From Archilochus colubris (Eukaryota; Chordata; Aves; Apodiformes; Trochilidae), in NCBI GenBank assembly GCA_023079485.1, contig CM041084.1, forward strand, positions 126,270,292 through 126,334,291: DNA of 64,000 bases, in the 5' to 3' direction. This document shows positions 1-11,540 of this stretch, in pieces (the stretch's first letter is position 1; each line of letters opens with the position of its first letter). A program made the translations under genes and the position numbers. Under the pieces are notes generated by a model, which worked only from the letters and a program-made list of their open reading frames with translations, was not told where the DNA came from and did not search any database.

Positions 1-226
1 AAAAAAAAGATAAATGAAAGGGCAAAAATGCAGCTGCCATACATCTCTATAAACTTTCTCATCCATACAAGGGTTTCAGACATTAAATCCCCTCTCAGCC
101 AAGAAACTGGAATTGTCAAAGAATATTCACTTTGACAAATCAAGTGCTGAGTAAAGACAGATGGGGAAAAGATTGAATCTGACATTTCTGTAATTTTTTG
201 TGCATAGTATCTATCACAGATTTTCA
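1..226. other. Unannotated AT-rich upstream sequence
   Basis: Opens with a short A-run. I see no gene, RNA or recognisable repeat before the CR1 tail that begins at about 227. Confidence 0.5.
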
Positions 227-690
227 CAGAATCACAGAATGTTTAGGTTGGAAGAGACCTCCAAGATCACTCAGTCCAACCATTGACCAACACCATAATC
301 TCACTACTAAACCATGTCCCTAAGGACCAGGTCCAAATGCCTTTTAAATGCCTCCAGGGATGGTGGCTCCACCACTGTCCTGGGCAGGACATTCCAATGC
401 CTGACAACCCTCCCAGTGATAAAATGTTTCCTAACATCCACCCTAAACCTCCCCTGGTGTAGCTTCCATCCATTCCCTCTGCTCCTATCACAGTTCACTA
501 AGGAGCAGAGGCTGTTCCCCTCCTCCCTCCAACCTCCCTTGAGGGCATTGAAGAGAGCCATAAGGTCTCTCAGCCTCCTCTTCTCCAGACTGAACACCTC
601 CAGCTTCCTCAGCCACTCCTCACAGGACTTGTGCTCCAGGCCCTTCAGGAGCTTTGTTGCCCTTCTCTGGACACACTTTCTTCTTCTGTT
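227..690 (-). mobile_element. CR1 LINE, 3'-end fragment
   Basis: Read on the minus strand, the element ends at low coordinates with the CR1 tail (AGAATCACAGAATG, then GGTTGGAAGAGACCTCCA on the plus strand). Minus-strand translation gives the C-terminal CR1 reverse-transcriptase tail (residues such as [18 protein letters not shown] and [20 protein letters not shown]). It is truncated at the 5' side, as most CR1 copies are. The open frames here on both strands are this repeat and not host genes. Confidence 0.93.
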
Positions 691-2559
691 CACCAGAATT
701 AAAGCTCCCTCCTCATAATCTTTTCTGGTGGTTCAGAGACTTTCTACCCTCAGAAACAGAATCAGGAGCCAACAGCTTTGAGTTATGAAAGACAATCCAA
801 TTAAACACATAGGGCTCTCATCTAAACTGTGTTTCTACCTGGAAAGACTGTCAGCTTCCAACCTGGCATTCTGTGATTCTGTGATGCTGAGGACAGAGGA
901 CCATCCCACAGACCCTTCTGACCTCTGCAAACAGTGCATGTGCAGGGTGCTCTCTGTGTGTTCTTTCATTACTTTGATTTGTGGTTTGTAGAAACTGCTT
1001 GACAGTCCAATGGTAGGTGTCTTAGGTCATCATCCTGTTAACTACTTTCAGGGTTTAATCAAATACACTACAAGTGATGGTAGCTCTTGTTCACTCCCAA
1101 ATTTTTACCTGTGAGAGAGGCTTAGTGTAGGCAATTCTCTTTGTGCAGATGGATTTTGTACTTCTACACTTTTTCTTTTTCTGCACCTCCGATCTAACCT
1201 ATTTATATCCTTTCAATTGGAGAAATCTAAATGATAAATGGAGGGAAAGTAAAGAATATGAGACGGGAAACAGATGTTACTGTTAAACCTCTCTCCATGC
1301 ACCACAGCTTCCCAGAACCTAAGCAAAATTGATGAATGTAATGAGCAGAGGAATAGGAGACTTTGCACAGCTTTGCACAGCTTTCAATTTTTTGTTTTAA
1401 TGACTTGGTGAGATTCAGAATTCCTAAAGCATTCCGTTTCAGAAACTCACTGGAAACTACAAAGCAAATAAAGCAAAGTGATGTTGTTCAAGCCATCTTC
1501 ATGCTGTTTCATTAGATTGCAGTTCTGATTTTCATTTAAACATAGTAAGCTCAAAATGAGTTAAAATTAATAAAGACACTATTTTTATGCTTCAAAATAT
1601 AAATTAGAGATTTATAAACTCTTTTTTCTAAAAAGGTAGCATAAATTTCATGTTCATTTTAAGAGAGATTGATCTGAGTATTTGTAGTTGTCATTTAATG
1701 CATAACAACTTTTTTCAAATGCATTATTCACAAGTACGTTTGAATATTTACTTGTTTAGTTCTGAGAAAAAACATTAATATGCATAGTTGGGAAAATTAT
1801 TCAAGTATTATTATTATTCTATTCAACCAACTCTGGCTGAGAGCCAGAAGAAGGGATGTTTGCATAAACATGCTCTTCTAGCACTTTAATTAGGAAAGGC
1901 TAGAGAAAATTCCCTAAAGCTCTTTGGTTAGATAGTATTAGGCTGCAGTGTAAAAAGTAAAACCTAAATTAAAATAGGAGCAGTCCTCCCATGGCAGGTT
2001 CGAGTTCAGAGAAGAGCCAGCCCATGTGCCTACAGCTTGGGTCACTTTGTTCAAAAGCTGCAAAGAGTTTGGGATTTGTATGCTTTTCATAGCCAAATTA
2101 CAACAGGTGAGAAGAGAAAAATAAGAGATCTCTGAGATTTAAGACAGAAGTAGACTGTTTAAAAAGCCTGAGAGCCAGATGCTATTCAGAGACTTGATTG
2201 TGAGGCTCTTAATGGGGTCTTGCTCCCATGGCTTCATTTTGGACCCTTCACATGTGCTATTTCTGTCCTGACTTTTCCAGTGCAGATGTGAGCAGAGCAT
2301 TTCCTAAGCTGTACATGATCTGTAGATTAATGGAGTTCAGTGATCCCAGCTGGTAATCTCCCACTCTTCAGGAAGATGGTATGTGTATTTATTTACACCC
2401 ACATTGATGCTCCTGAATGTAAAAGCAAAAGTGAAGGGAACAAAAGGAAACCATGAAAGTAGAAATAAAAATGAGACTTGTGGGAACTCTGATTTCTATT
2501 TAGAAATGCTGCACATCTATTAGAATTTTAGCTCACAGAGGTTAGTAGAAAATGAGATC
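691..2559. other. Intergenic, no gene seen
   Basis: Mostly unique AT-rich sequence. The only recognisable piece is a CR1 3' tip at 854-887. A 10-bp motif, CTTTGCACAG, occurs twice in tandem near 1363-1382. No convincing coding exon was found. Confidence 0.5.
854..887 (+). mobile_element. CR1 LINE 3' tip (short remnant)
   Basis: Contains CTTCCAACCTGGCATTCTG followed by the tail repeat ATTCTGTGATTCTGTGATG, the last few dozen bases of a CR1 element in plus orientation. No upstream CR1 body is recognisable. Confidence 0.65.
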
Positions 2560-2880
2560 AAAGGCAGCATGTGTTTACCAATAGTAGATCATGCCAGACT
2601 AAGCTTCTTTGATGTGCTATCAGATCTGGGTAGGAAACGCAGATCTAATCTATCTGAAATTCAGGAAAACATTTAATGTGCTGCCACTTGGGATTGTATC
2701 TGTTAGATGAGTGAGAAAGGAACTTGTAAAAGAACTATAAAAGTGCATGAGATTTGGGACAGGTCAGATGACAATCTCATTCTGTTAAAAGGAAAATGTC
2801 TGTGCTAGAAGGACACTAGTAGTAGAGATCCTTGAGGATTTGTGGTGTGTTCAGTCTTCTTCTGTAACAGTACTTACACT
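2560..2880 (+). mobile_element. Old degraded CR1-like LINE fragment
   Basis: One plus frame around 2640-2700 reads LIYLKFRKTFNVLPLGIVS. This resembles the reverse-transcriptase block '[13 protein letters not shown]' of CR1-type LINEs. Upstream, the text around 2575-2615 resembles the block before it (a 'VDHARL'-like stretch). The match is weak and interrupted by stops, so this looks like an ancient copy. Confidence 0.45.
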
Positions 2881-3289
2881 GATCCTCCTCCCCCAAGCTT
2901 TTAGGTTCCTGACATTTTTGGTTTTAACCAGATCCACCAGGACTGCTCAGCAAATTAATGCAACTCTGCCCTGGCCCCTGAACTGCATCACCCAGCTGGT
3001 GGGTGCCCATGGTGCAAGCCCCTTGGGAAATAGTCCTTGGGAAATACTTGGGCTGTAAATATGTGCTCCGGGGAGGGCTACAGTACCCAGCAAGTGCAAG
3101 GGTGGCAATGCCTCCCACTTTCCTCAAGTACAGAGACTTACAGCAGAGATCTGAATGGCCAGATAAACACCAGTTTGGGACTCAAGTACAACTGACAGCA
3201 TTGCCAGCTGGTAAAGAAAACAGGTTCCTGTGTTGTTTGAAAGCAAATTATGTACATGGTGCTAACCTTTCTAACCTCATTTTTTAAAG
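2881..3289. other. Intergenic, no gene seen
   Basis: Short overlapping frames on both strands, without splice sites or family resemblance I can name. It may be part of the same old LINE as its neighbours. Confidence 0.35.
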
Positions 3290-3750
3290 ATTTTAATCAA
3301 AATTGCAGATGTGACAAAGCAGTAGACTGCAATAGCATTCAGGAGGAACTAGAGGACTTTAGGACATGGATTCACAGCCATGTGGTGAGCTTCCATCAAA
3401 ATATAGTGTAAGACCACTCTCTTTGGACCTACAAAGTTTGTGTTACAGACTGGGAGCTTCATCATTTGGGAAGATGAGGACTTCTTTTCAAAGAAGCAAA
3501 GGTACCTAGAAAATATTGTCTGATCTACTTCTAGAAACGAGGAGGAAACACATAATGACATTTTCTTTGCTTTGAAAAGGAAAAGGAGAGAAGGCAGACA
3601 TGATGAGGGAACAGGCAGCTCCGCTGGATGAGAGGAAGACTGCAGAGTTTTGCCTAGTTAGTGTAACAAAACTGAGGCTGAAAGAAAATGTGATTATTCT
3701 CTGTAAAGTTATCAAGATCAGGTCTCAGGAAAGGAAAAGGAATTTTTACC
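3290..3750 (+). mobile_element. Possible old LINE fragment
   Basis: In the plus frames, SIQEELEDFRTWIHSHVVSF is followed, after shifts, by a basic FFALKRKRREG-like stretch. Both look like the inter-domain and C-terminal part of CR1-type ORF2 proteins. The reading frame is broken in several places. The assignment is by resemblance only. Confidence 0.35.
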
Positions 3751-3764
3751 TGACACAGTAATAA

Positions 3765-3853
3765 TGGGTCTTTTGGACCCATAAATTTACATTAATAACA
3801 TTATTGTCCCATAGAGAGCTTTCACTGCCTTGTGGATTTGTAATAGAAATACT
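3765..3853 (+). repeat. Left arm of an 89-bp inverted repeat
   Basis: Starts TGGGTCTTTTGGACCCATAA and is the reverse complement of 5286-5374, with 3 mismatches in 89 by my reading. The outer end is itself a small hairpin (TGGGTC, 5-nt loop, GACCCA). The arm runs straight into a perfect AT palindrome at 3853-3893. I see no target-site duplication outside the arms. Confidence 0.9.
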
Positions 3854-3893
3854 ATTATATATATAGTATATATTATATACTATATATATAATA
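3853..3893. repeat. 41-bp AT-rich palindrome
   Basis: Two perfect 20-bp complementary arms around one central T, made of TATTATATATATAG-type sequence. It abuts the inner end of the left inverted-repeat arm. Such AT palindromes can extrude cruciforms. Confidence 0.85.
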
Positions 3894-5285
3894 TAGACTA
3901 AATATAAACTCAAAAATAATGGGAATAAACTGGCCATGAACACGTTAAGGCAGAAAAGCTGGGAAAAAAATAACTATCCATGAGAAGGTTGTCACTCACT
4001 AGAGACAAATAAAACTGTCCGAAGTTTTAGGACAGCAGGTAATCAGCATATGAGGCGGCACCTTGAACACTGCCATCATGCAGCAGGAAAAAGAAGCCAT
4101 AAGAAACCTTAAGACATTTCTGGCTGGACGTATGGAAGCCCAAGTGATACCAAATTGCTTTGTAGTAAGTAAAATCACCTCTTCTCCTCTCGAGGACAGA
4201 ATCTGCTCTATAAGTGCAGGTTATTAATGGTGGGATTAAAAGCAAAGTCCCACACAAGAACAGGCAATTTCTTTGCTCTGGAGTTGGAAGTGAAACTGGA
4301 ATCAAATCTGTCTAGGCCCTGTAAACCCATCTGCTGCTGCTCCTAGAAACAAGGATAAAAAAGAATGGCAATGAGAAGGGCAACAAACTCACAATAAGAA
4401 AATTCAGCCAGCATTCAGATCCACAGTTTAATCTGGACCGTGATAGCAGAGGGTTGGTTGTGAACCCTCTGTTTTGGAAAAGCACAGGACCTTATAGAAA
4501 ACTTACATACAATTTTGCTATGAATTATCAAGGCTCCAGGTAGATTCCAGGTTAAATGATCCCTGAACATTGCCACCATGACAGCCCTTGCTCTCCCTAC
4601 CCACCAAGCCAGTAGCCCGCAGACCTAAAACTTTGGGTTGGGCATGTGAAGCATCTCTGTGAAGCATCCTCTGCTTAACAGAAAGTTTGGGCTATGGCTT
4701 AGGGGAGTGCCAAGGATTTTGTGTTGCTGAGGACAACTTGTTTCACTTCTGTTTAATTCCCAGGCTACAAGATATTACAAGTTTTGTGCAGACCACAAGA
4801 TGGCACAGCTGCATAGAACTGGATAAGGCAGCCTGGCATGAACAGACTAAAAATAAAAAAAAACCATAGTATTGGAGAGACAGAAAAAAATAACTTATTC
4901 TGATGAAAAAGCTCTTATTCCTACTTGAAGGGCAATGTTCTCTGAGCCTCTGAACAACAGGCAATGCTGAAACCTTTATTTTCCATAATGAACTGATTAT
5001 ATATTTACAGAAGACCCGCAACATTTCAAAGCAGAAAGCACTTTTGAGCATGGAAACCAGTTTTGTCTGAGGTGTAATAGAATACTGTGACTTTCAGTTC
5101 TTTTCAGCCCAGTGTTCAAATAATTATGAAGTAGCTTTTTAGTGTTCTATATTTTAAAGCTGGAAAATTGTACAATGCCAGAAAACTTTCTATCCTATAT
5201 ACAATTCCATTTGCAGCCAGTTTCTATTTTTGAACAGCAAGTTTGAGAACAATTAGGTGTCAGATACCAATGACATTTTGAAAAC
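3894..5285. other. Spacer between inverted-repeat arms
   Basis: About 1.4 kb enclosed by the 89-bp arms. No open frame longer than about 100 codons and no transposase resemblance was seen. If the arms are transposon termini, this would be a non-autonomous element. Confidence 0.4.
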
Positions 5286-5374
5286 AGTATTTTTATTACA
5301 AATCCACAAGGCAGTGAAAGCTCTCTATGAGACAATAATGTTATTAATGCAAATTTATGGGTCCAAAAGACCCA
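5286..5374 (-). repeat. Right arm of the 89-bp inverted repeat
   Basis: Reverse complement of 3765-3853, ending GTCCAAAAGACCCA. Differences from the left arm are three single-base substitutions, with no indel. Confidence 0.9.
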
Positions 5375-5837
5375 GAAAATACTATGGAAATTTAACTCAA
5401 TAATTAATTTAGCAGCATATCACAAGGAACTGGACAGTATAGGTTTATTATCTCCAGGATATGTGCTTTTATTAACTGCTCAGGAGATAGTTGAGGTAAA
5501 GAGAATCAAATATGTTGAGGACTATGCAAGAAGAGGGATTTTAATTATGTTGTGTTGAGGGTTTTTTTTTTTTTACAAAAATGATGTGATTTGTATCATT
5601 CCCCATTGAGTCTTGCTATTTGTCCTTCAGCTCTTCAGGGTGATGATACATGAATAATATTTCTAGGAGTGGCTGAAATAAAAATATTAACTATCCATTT
5701 ATGTACTGACATATTTTTTAACAATTGTCACAAATGCCAGGGATTTTGATAGGTCCCACTATGGCAGAATAATCGAAATATAAATATAAACTCATCTAAA
5801 TACTTATACATGTCCATCAGAAATATCTTTATATAGT
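5375..5837. other. Intergenic, no gene seen
   Basis: AT-rich, with a T12-type run near 5563. Nothing recognisable before the LTR start at 5838. Confidence 0.45.
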
Positions 5838-6490
5838 TGTCCTGGTTTGGGGCAAAGAGCTAATTTTCTGTCTTGTAATTTTACTTTCTGCTAAGTCTCT
5901 CATAAATAGCTGTACTTGCTGAAACTAACAACAAGTTTCTCAGTCAGTATCTCTTTCTAGGACTGATAACTCTTAATGTTTATAGTTACAGCTAGAGAAT
6001 GGTGTGCAGAACCAAGGCCACTGCTTGGTTCTGAGGAACATCTTATGATCTGGAAAGAGAAAGGGAGGGAAGAGGTCACTCCTGAACCCCTCCTTTAGAG
6101 AAGAGGGGACAAGACAAATGACCAAAATTGACCAAACGGAGTATTCCATCCCATATGGGTTATATTCAGTATAAATCTGAGCGATCTTGAGGGTCAAACC
6201 CCTTTGCCTTCGCCTTCACACTTCACCCTTTCCTTTGGCCTTTCTTTGCCTGTCCCTGTTTTGCTTCAGCATCCTGGGAGGATTCCATCCATTCCTCTGC
6301 CTGTGGTCCTGATCCTTCCCAGCCTGAATCTGTGTGTTCCTGCCTCCAGCTCCCACCTGCTGCTGACTCCAGGAGCTCAGCCTGGACCTTCCCAGGGCTG
6401 CTAAAAATTCCTCACACAGGGAAACACACACAATGTCCCTGTTGGTTTATTGCATCCTTTGCTGATTAAGTTTGTGTATTTTGGCCTCTG
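5838..6490 (+). mobile_element. Partial retroviral LTR, plus orientation
   Basis: Begins TGTCCTGGTTTGG and is collinear, to about 6405, with the reverse complement of the intact LTR at 62861-63673. Shared blocks include the start, the TTTCTAGGA and ATGTTTATAGTTAC region, TATTCCATCCCATAT, a TATA box at 6170-6176 (CAGTATAAAT) and the CTGCCTGTGGTCCTGATCC block. After about 6405 it diverges. A short ATTAAGTTTGTGTA near 6470 resembles the 3' part of the intact copy, so an internal deletion is likely. No 3' terminus or target duplication could be fixed. No retroviral genes are present. Confidence 0.8.
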
Positions 6491-6937
6491 TAGAGAAAAC
6501 AACTCCTAAAATTCTATTTAGAGATCCCTATTAATCCTTCAGTGACTAAGCACATTTTGAGATCATATGCCTATCTGTAGAATTTTGTTTTCCTGCCCCT
6601 ATCTGTATATTTAGATGTACTGATGAGGTTCCCTGTAAGCCATCTTTTTTCTAGGCTGATCAGTCTGATCTCCTTCAGCCTCTCCAAGCCAGCTGGAGGC
6701 CAGTTTCTAGTGGTGCACCACAGGAGCTGATACTGGGACCAGTAAGTACTGTATAACATCTTCATAATGACAAGCATGACGGGGCAAGGTGAAACCTCAG
6801 CAAGTCTGCAGATAATTCATAGGTCTGGGGACTCCTGCTAGTGCCTATCACTGAACGCTCTGGCAATATAAAGTTGGTAGAGATTTTTTTTAAAATAAGA
6901 CAGCTCCCTATCTCCTTTTTCTGCAAGATTGCCCCCT
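6491..6937. other. Intergenic, no gene seen
   Basis: Contains short frames only. The part around 6650-6740 has a vague LINE-like look that I could not confirm. Confidence 0.35.
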
Positions 6938-7075
6938 CCCTGGAAGTGCTGAAAGCCAGGCTGGATGGGGCTTTGAGCAACCTGGACTAGTTGAAGGTGT
7001 CCTGGCCCACAGCAGAGGGGGGTTGGGACTAGATGATATTTAAGGTCCCTTCCAACCCAAACCATGCTGTTATTC
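6938..7075 (+). mobile_element. CR1 LINE 3'-end fragment
   Basis: CCTCCCTGGAAGTGCTGAAA, GCCAGGCTGGATGGGGCTTT and GGTCCCTTCCAACCCAAACC in this order are the standard last 150 bp of CR1 in plus orientation. The terminal ATTCTATG repeats have decayed. Confidence 0.9.
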
Positions 7076-10000
7076 CACAAACTCAGTCTCCAAAAAAAGA
7101 TCCTCTGACAGTAAAACAAATTGTCAAAGGTAATATTATGATCATGAACATCAGTCAAAAAGACATCAGAGAGCCCTTGGCTTTCCTTCAGGTGAGAAGT
7201 ACCATGTTAAGCACTGCCCATGGTGAGATGGAGACCCTGAGCTGTCAGTGTGGCTGTAAGTGATGAAGTCACTGAACTGGAATAAGCCAGGTGACTGCAT
7301 CTGAGAGCAAAATTTCAACAACTGCCAAGGGTTTTCAAACTGAAAAGCAAAGAAAATAACTGGCATCATCATGTCAGGTGCTACTTCATGGAAGCTGTAT
7401 AACTCATGAGCAGCAGCAGCCTGGAAAGCATAGAAAGAGAATTCCTCATTTCACAAACCACTGGAATAATACAATTTTTCCCCCCAAAATTTCAGATTTT
7501 CTCAAAGCCAGCTAATGAAAGGAACACAAGATACTCTTCTTAGATCCACAATCTTGTTATTGGATTCATGTAATTAAATTGATGTTGCATATGAAGGATT
7601 ATGGCCCGCATAGAAAAATACTTGGCCACCTACAGCAGAGTTTAAGCACTAAAACTTTGCCAACGTCCCAAACCATGATTTCCATGCCATAGGTCTCAGA
7701 CACTCTCCCCGATTGCTGTACTATTTTACATATATATGTACTTGCTCCTGGCCCAGTTGGGAGGCAGAAAGCCTGTAGCATTTTTCTTGGTGTCAGTCCT
7801 CAAATATTTGCTAATTCAGAACATGTTACTCATAGGTTGGAATTGGTAGATGGGTACATAGGCACCGAAGAGGAAACAGTAATTATTTATGCCCCCCAAC
7901 AAGCCTCAAGCACTTGAATAAATTAACCAAGCTTCTAAAACTGCTCCATAGTCAATGGCTCCTTCAGGGCCTATATACACCACAACTCTTAAGATTGGAC
8001 TTAACCCTTTGGCTGAGCCTCACTCCATTCTTCAGCTATGTGGAAAACTGTCCACTCAGATTTGAAAAATAATTAACAAAAGCTTTGCAGTACAGATAAC
8101 CTTATGTTTCCCCTTCTTGAGGGGAATGGAGCTGTGGTCTATGGACTGCTTAGGACCATTTCTTGTATCTGAGTCTGACGGGTACTGTGAGCTGGACTTC
8201 TTTGGGTTTAAAGAAAATATGAAACTATTTGTAGCTGTAGACAAACAAAAACAGTTTCTTTCTACCTTTTTTTTTCTGAGAATGCTGCAAATACAAAGAA
8301 TGAAAATGCTTCTCTTTTACTGGGCTGTTGTGTTGTTATGCTCCTGACTCTCTGTCATGTTTTGATCTTCTCCTTTGTTCATTTTCTTAGATCTTTTAAG
8401 TAAATATCTGACTTACTCATCCTTCTACGCAGCAGTCTTTCCCTCAATATGAGCCATAATCTCTAATGGATGCCCTATTACAGTAATTTTTATTACACTG
8501 CAGGGCTGGTCACGAACAGAATGTGCATGGGAGAGTCTGTGTGGTATATTAATTATCATCACACATCTTATACAGTTCACATATCCCTTAAAAGTTGTCC
8601 TAAGATCTACCAAATTGCCTAGATCTATGTGAAAGAGTGTGCAAAAAAAGGTGTATTATCTTGTAAGAAACAACTGATATTCTGTGTACAGTGATGTACA
8701 TATGGTTCACTTAGGCACCTGAAATGCACTCCTATGAATTATTGACCCAGAGGTGTCTTTCACAGACACTGAGCTATTAAGAAAAATCAAGCTTGAGAAC
8801 CGAGATGAAAATTGGATTGAACAAGTAGGTTTTCAGTGATTTTTCACATATATTTTTAGGAAAAGCATGCAAATAAACAAAAAGAACAAATTCATGTTCT
8901 GCTTCAAGCTGTGTGGTTTCCTTCTGCAGGAGCTCTTATCAACACAGACCAGAGGGACCAGAGGGAAAAGGAGATGGGAGGAAGGACATGGGGGCAAATT
9001 CAGGTCTTGCCTTAGAAGGGATCTGGATGAGGGTGAAGTGAGCTGCTGGAGCTGGGGACCTCTTCAAACTGGAAGTTTTGGGGTTGGTCTACAGAGCTTC
9101 AGATGAAACTACATGTTCTGAGAGCTGAAGAGAGACATCTTATTATGCTAACTCAGCTCTTATGATAAATACCAATCCACTCCTGCAGCCAAAGAAAGGA
9201 CCATAAAGCAGATCCATTTCCTCAACCATTTCCTCAACCAGGAGCAAATAAATTGGGACTTCTCCCTAGAGAACCATCAGGTACCTGAGCATGCAAGCTA
9301 TTCTGCTGGGAAGGTTATATTTTGTTATAAGCAGTACATAGCATTTTTTCCTGTCATTTAGAAGCAACACACATAGGTAAACATCATGGAGTGATTTAGA
9401 AACTTGATCAGGCACTTAGGCTGCTTGTATTTCCTCAGCTGAAGATTCGCTCCTGTCTGCACCAGTGCCTCTTGTTGCACAGCGCCACTGCACACCAAGT
9501 GTAAAGTAGCTGTTGCTGGCAGTTTTCATTCGTTTGCTTTTCCCACATAAAAGGGCAAAATCATTAAGTACTGTCTGACCACTTCATTCACATGAGTGAA
9601 GATGCTGTACAGTAGGCTGGTTTCTAAATAAAAGTTTATTGATGTGACACATGGCAGGAGAAAGATCAGGCAGTTTTAGGTTTTATCCTCATCCGCACAG
9701 GGAACAACTTTATTTCTGGTAACAGGTGATGGGCAGCAGAGGTTTAGGGCTGCAGAAGTGAGTGGCTGCATCACTGAGTGCTGACCTCCACTGACCTCAC
9801 CTGGGTATTTCACAAAACTATCCTCCTCCTGTTAATGCAGCAGGTACCACACTTGTAGTCCCACATCACAGGGGACCTCAGGGCTGTGTTCCCCTCCATT
9901 CCACCTCAGAAGCTCTTGCTCAGAGGCAGAAGGAAATCACTGAATCAGTAAGGAAGCTGGTAAAATTCAGAGCTTTTATCATGCTGGTGTTGTTGAGGTA

Positions 10001-10252
10001 TTGCTTCAAAACATTTTGAAGTGGTATTAAAATAAGTATCACCAGTAAGTTATACATATACTCATGGATTTGTTTGCTCCTCTGATCCTGAAAACTAAAG
10101 TCTTTGAAAATTATTACTTAACCAGTACTTTCACCATCATGCAAAAGTCATTTGCAAATAAGTTTTTTAATAATGAAAATAATGCTATCTTCTACAATAA
10201 AAAGTCTATGAGTTATTTTTGCTTCTCATGCTTTGACTTTTGCTCTAAAAAT
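7076..10252. other. Intergenic upstream of NECAB1
   Basis: About 3.2 kb without a recognised gene or repeat. A 13-bp unit TTTCCTCAACCAx is duplicated near 9217-9242. All open frames are under 85 codons and have no family resemblance or flanking splice sites that I can support. Confidence 0.45.
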
Positions 10253-10952
10253 ATAGAATCATAGAATATTTTGGGTTGGAAGAGACCTTAAAAACCATCT
10301 AGTTCCAACTCTCCTGCCCTGTGCAGCGACACCTCCAACTAGAGCAGGTTGCTCAAAGCCCCATCCAAATTGGCCTTGAACACTTCTAGGGAAGGGGTAT
10401 TCTCAGCCTTCCTGGACAGCCTGTACCAGTGTCCAGTGTCTCACCACTCTCACAATGAAGAATTCCTTCTTCTTAACCTACCCTCTTCCAGTTTGAATTT
10501 ATTCCCTCTTGTCCTATCACTATGTGTCTTTTGTAAAAAGCATCTCCCCAGCTTTCCTGTAGGTCCCTTCAGATACTGGGAGGCCACCCTAAGGTCTCTT
10601 TGGAGCCTTCTCTTCTCCAGGCTGAACATCCTCAGCTTGTCTCCATAGGAGGGGCATTCCAGCCCTCTGACCATCTTTGTGGCTTTCCTCTGGACTTGTT
10701 CCAACAGCTCCATGTCCACTTTGTGTTGGAGACTCCAGAACTGGACACAGTACTCCAGGTGGGGTCTCATGAGAGCAGAGTAGAGGTGTAAATCCCCTGA
10801 CCTGCTAGCCACACTTCTTTAGACACAGCCCAGGATATGGTTGGCTTTCTGGGTGGTGAGAGGACAGTAGCAGTCCATGTTGAGCCTCTCCTTAACCAAC
10901 ACACCCAAGGCTTTCTCCTCAGCACTGTTCTTCATCCATTCCCTATCAGGAT
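10253..10952 (-). mobile_element. CR1 LINE 3' portion
   Basis: Minus-strand CR1. The 3' tail lies at 10253-10300 (AGAATCATAGAATATTTTGG). Its minus-strand translation contains the reverse-transcriptase C-terminal blocks [33 protein letters not shown] and [15 protein letters not shown]. The high-coordinate end breaks off near the next microsatellite-like T-run. One frame of about 120 codons is still open, so it is moderately young. Confidence 0.93.
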
Positions 10953-11300
10953 TTTACTTTTTTTCCTTAGTTTTTTTTTTTTTTTTTTTTAATATGTTTT
11001 GTCTCTGTAGGCAAAATATTCACTGTAAATGTTAAGACTAATCAAAGAGGAAAGATATGAGTTCTTTCAACAAAAGTTTTCATTCCAATACAGTAATTAG
11101 TCAATGAAGTTAAATTAAGTTCTTCCATAATCTAGAGACAACCTTTGGACTTTTTATTCTTTTCTCTCTGGAAAGAAATACATTCTCATACTTCCATTAT
11201 AAAAATCACATTGAATAAAAGCTTTTCAGTATTATTAAAAGCAAAAAAATAATGAGATTTTTTGTTTATTTGTTTTGGGGTTTTTTTGTTTTGTTTTTTG

Positions 11301-11332
<32 letters not shown>

Positions 11333-11374
11333 TAAGCCATCTTTAGGAAGTGAGATAAAAAGTGCAAAGCAAGC
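10953..11374. repeat. T-rich and T/G-rich low-complexity tract
   Basis: Includes a T-run at about 10970-10991 and a long TTTG/TTTTG tract at about 11258-11335, just before the CpG-rich first exon. Long open frames here are compositional artefacts. Confidence 0.8.
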
Positions 11375-11540
11375 ATCCCCGGGGCCGGGGGGCGGCAGCA
11401 TCCCTCACGGCTCCGCCGTTTCTCCCTCCTGGCTCCGTCGCTGCTCCGGGCGGTGCCGGCGGCTGCGGCGGGCGGGCGGATGGCGGCGGAACCGGGAGCG
11501 GGGCTGCGCATCTTCCGCGATGTGAGTACGCGGCACCTTT
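11375..11540 (+). promoter_or_regulatory. CpG-rich promoter and first-exon patch of NECAB1
   Basis: The only CpG-dense stretch near the gene start. It begins with a G-rich block (CCCCGGGGCCGGGGGGCGGC), continues through CGGTGCCGGCGGCTGCGGCG, and includes the ATG at 11480 and the first splice donor at 11522. No TATA box is evident, as expected for a CpG-type promoter. The transcription start cannot be fixed from sequence. T/G-rich tracts on both sides make the patch unusually short. Confidence 0.7.
11480..11521 (+). CDS. NECAB1: NECAB1 exon 1 (coding part)
   Basis: ATG GCG GCG through GAT encodes [14 protein letters not shown], followed by the donor GTGAGT; it ends in phase 0. The IF-x-D ending before the next exon's ILRRADKN fits mammalian NECAB1 (…[12 protein letters not shown]) and NECAB3. 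The ATG at 11480 is the first in frame that I find in the GC-rich exon. A GTG lies upstream in the same frame at 11453. An alternative first exon with a longer, mammal-like N-terminus could exist elsewhere. Confidence 0.8.

Noticed and set aside
307..718. Overlapping 128- and 134-codon frames on opposite strands
   Set aside because: Both lie in a CR1 3' end. The minus frame is the CR1 reverse-transcriptase C-terminus, and the plus frame is its shadow.
3765..5374. Calling the inverted repeat a Tc1/mariner, hAT or piggyBac element
   Set aside because: No TA, 8-bp or TTAA target duplication at the ends and no transposase-like frame inside, so the class is left open.
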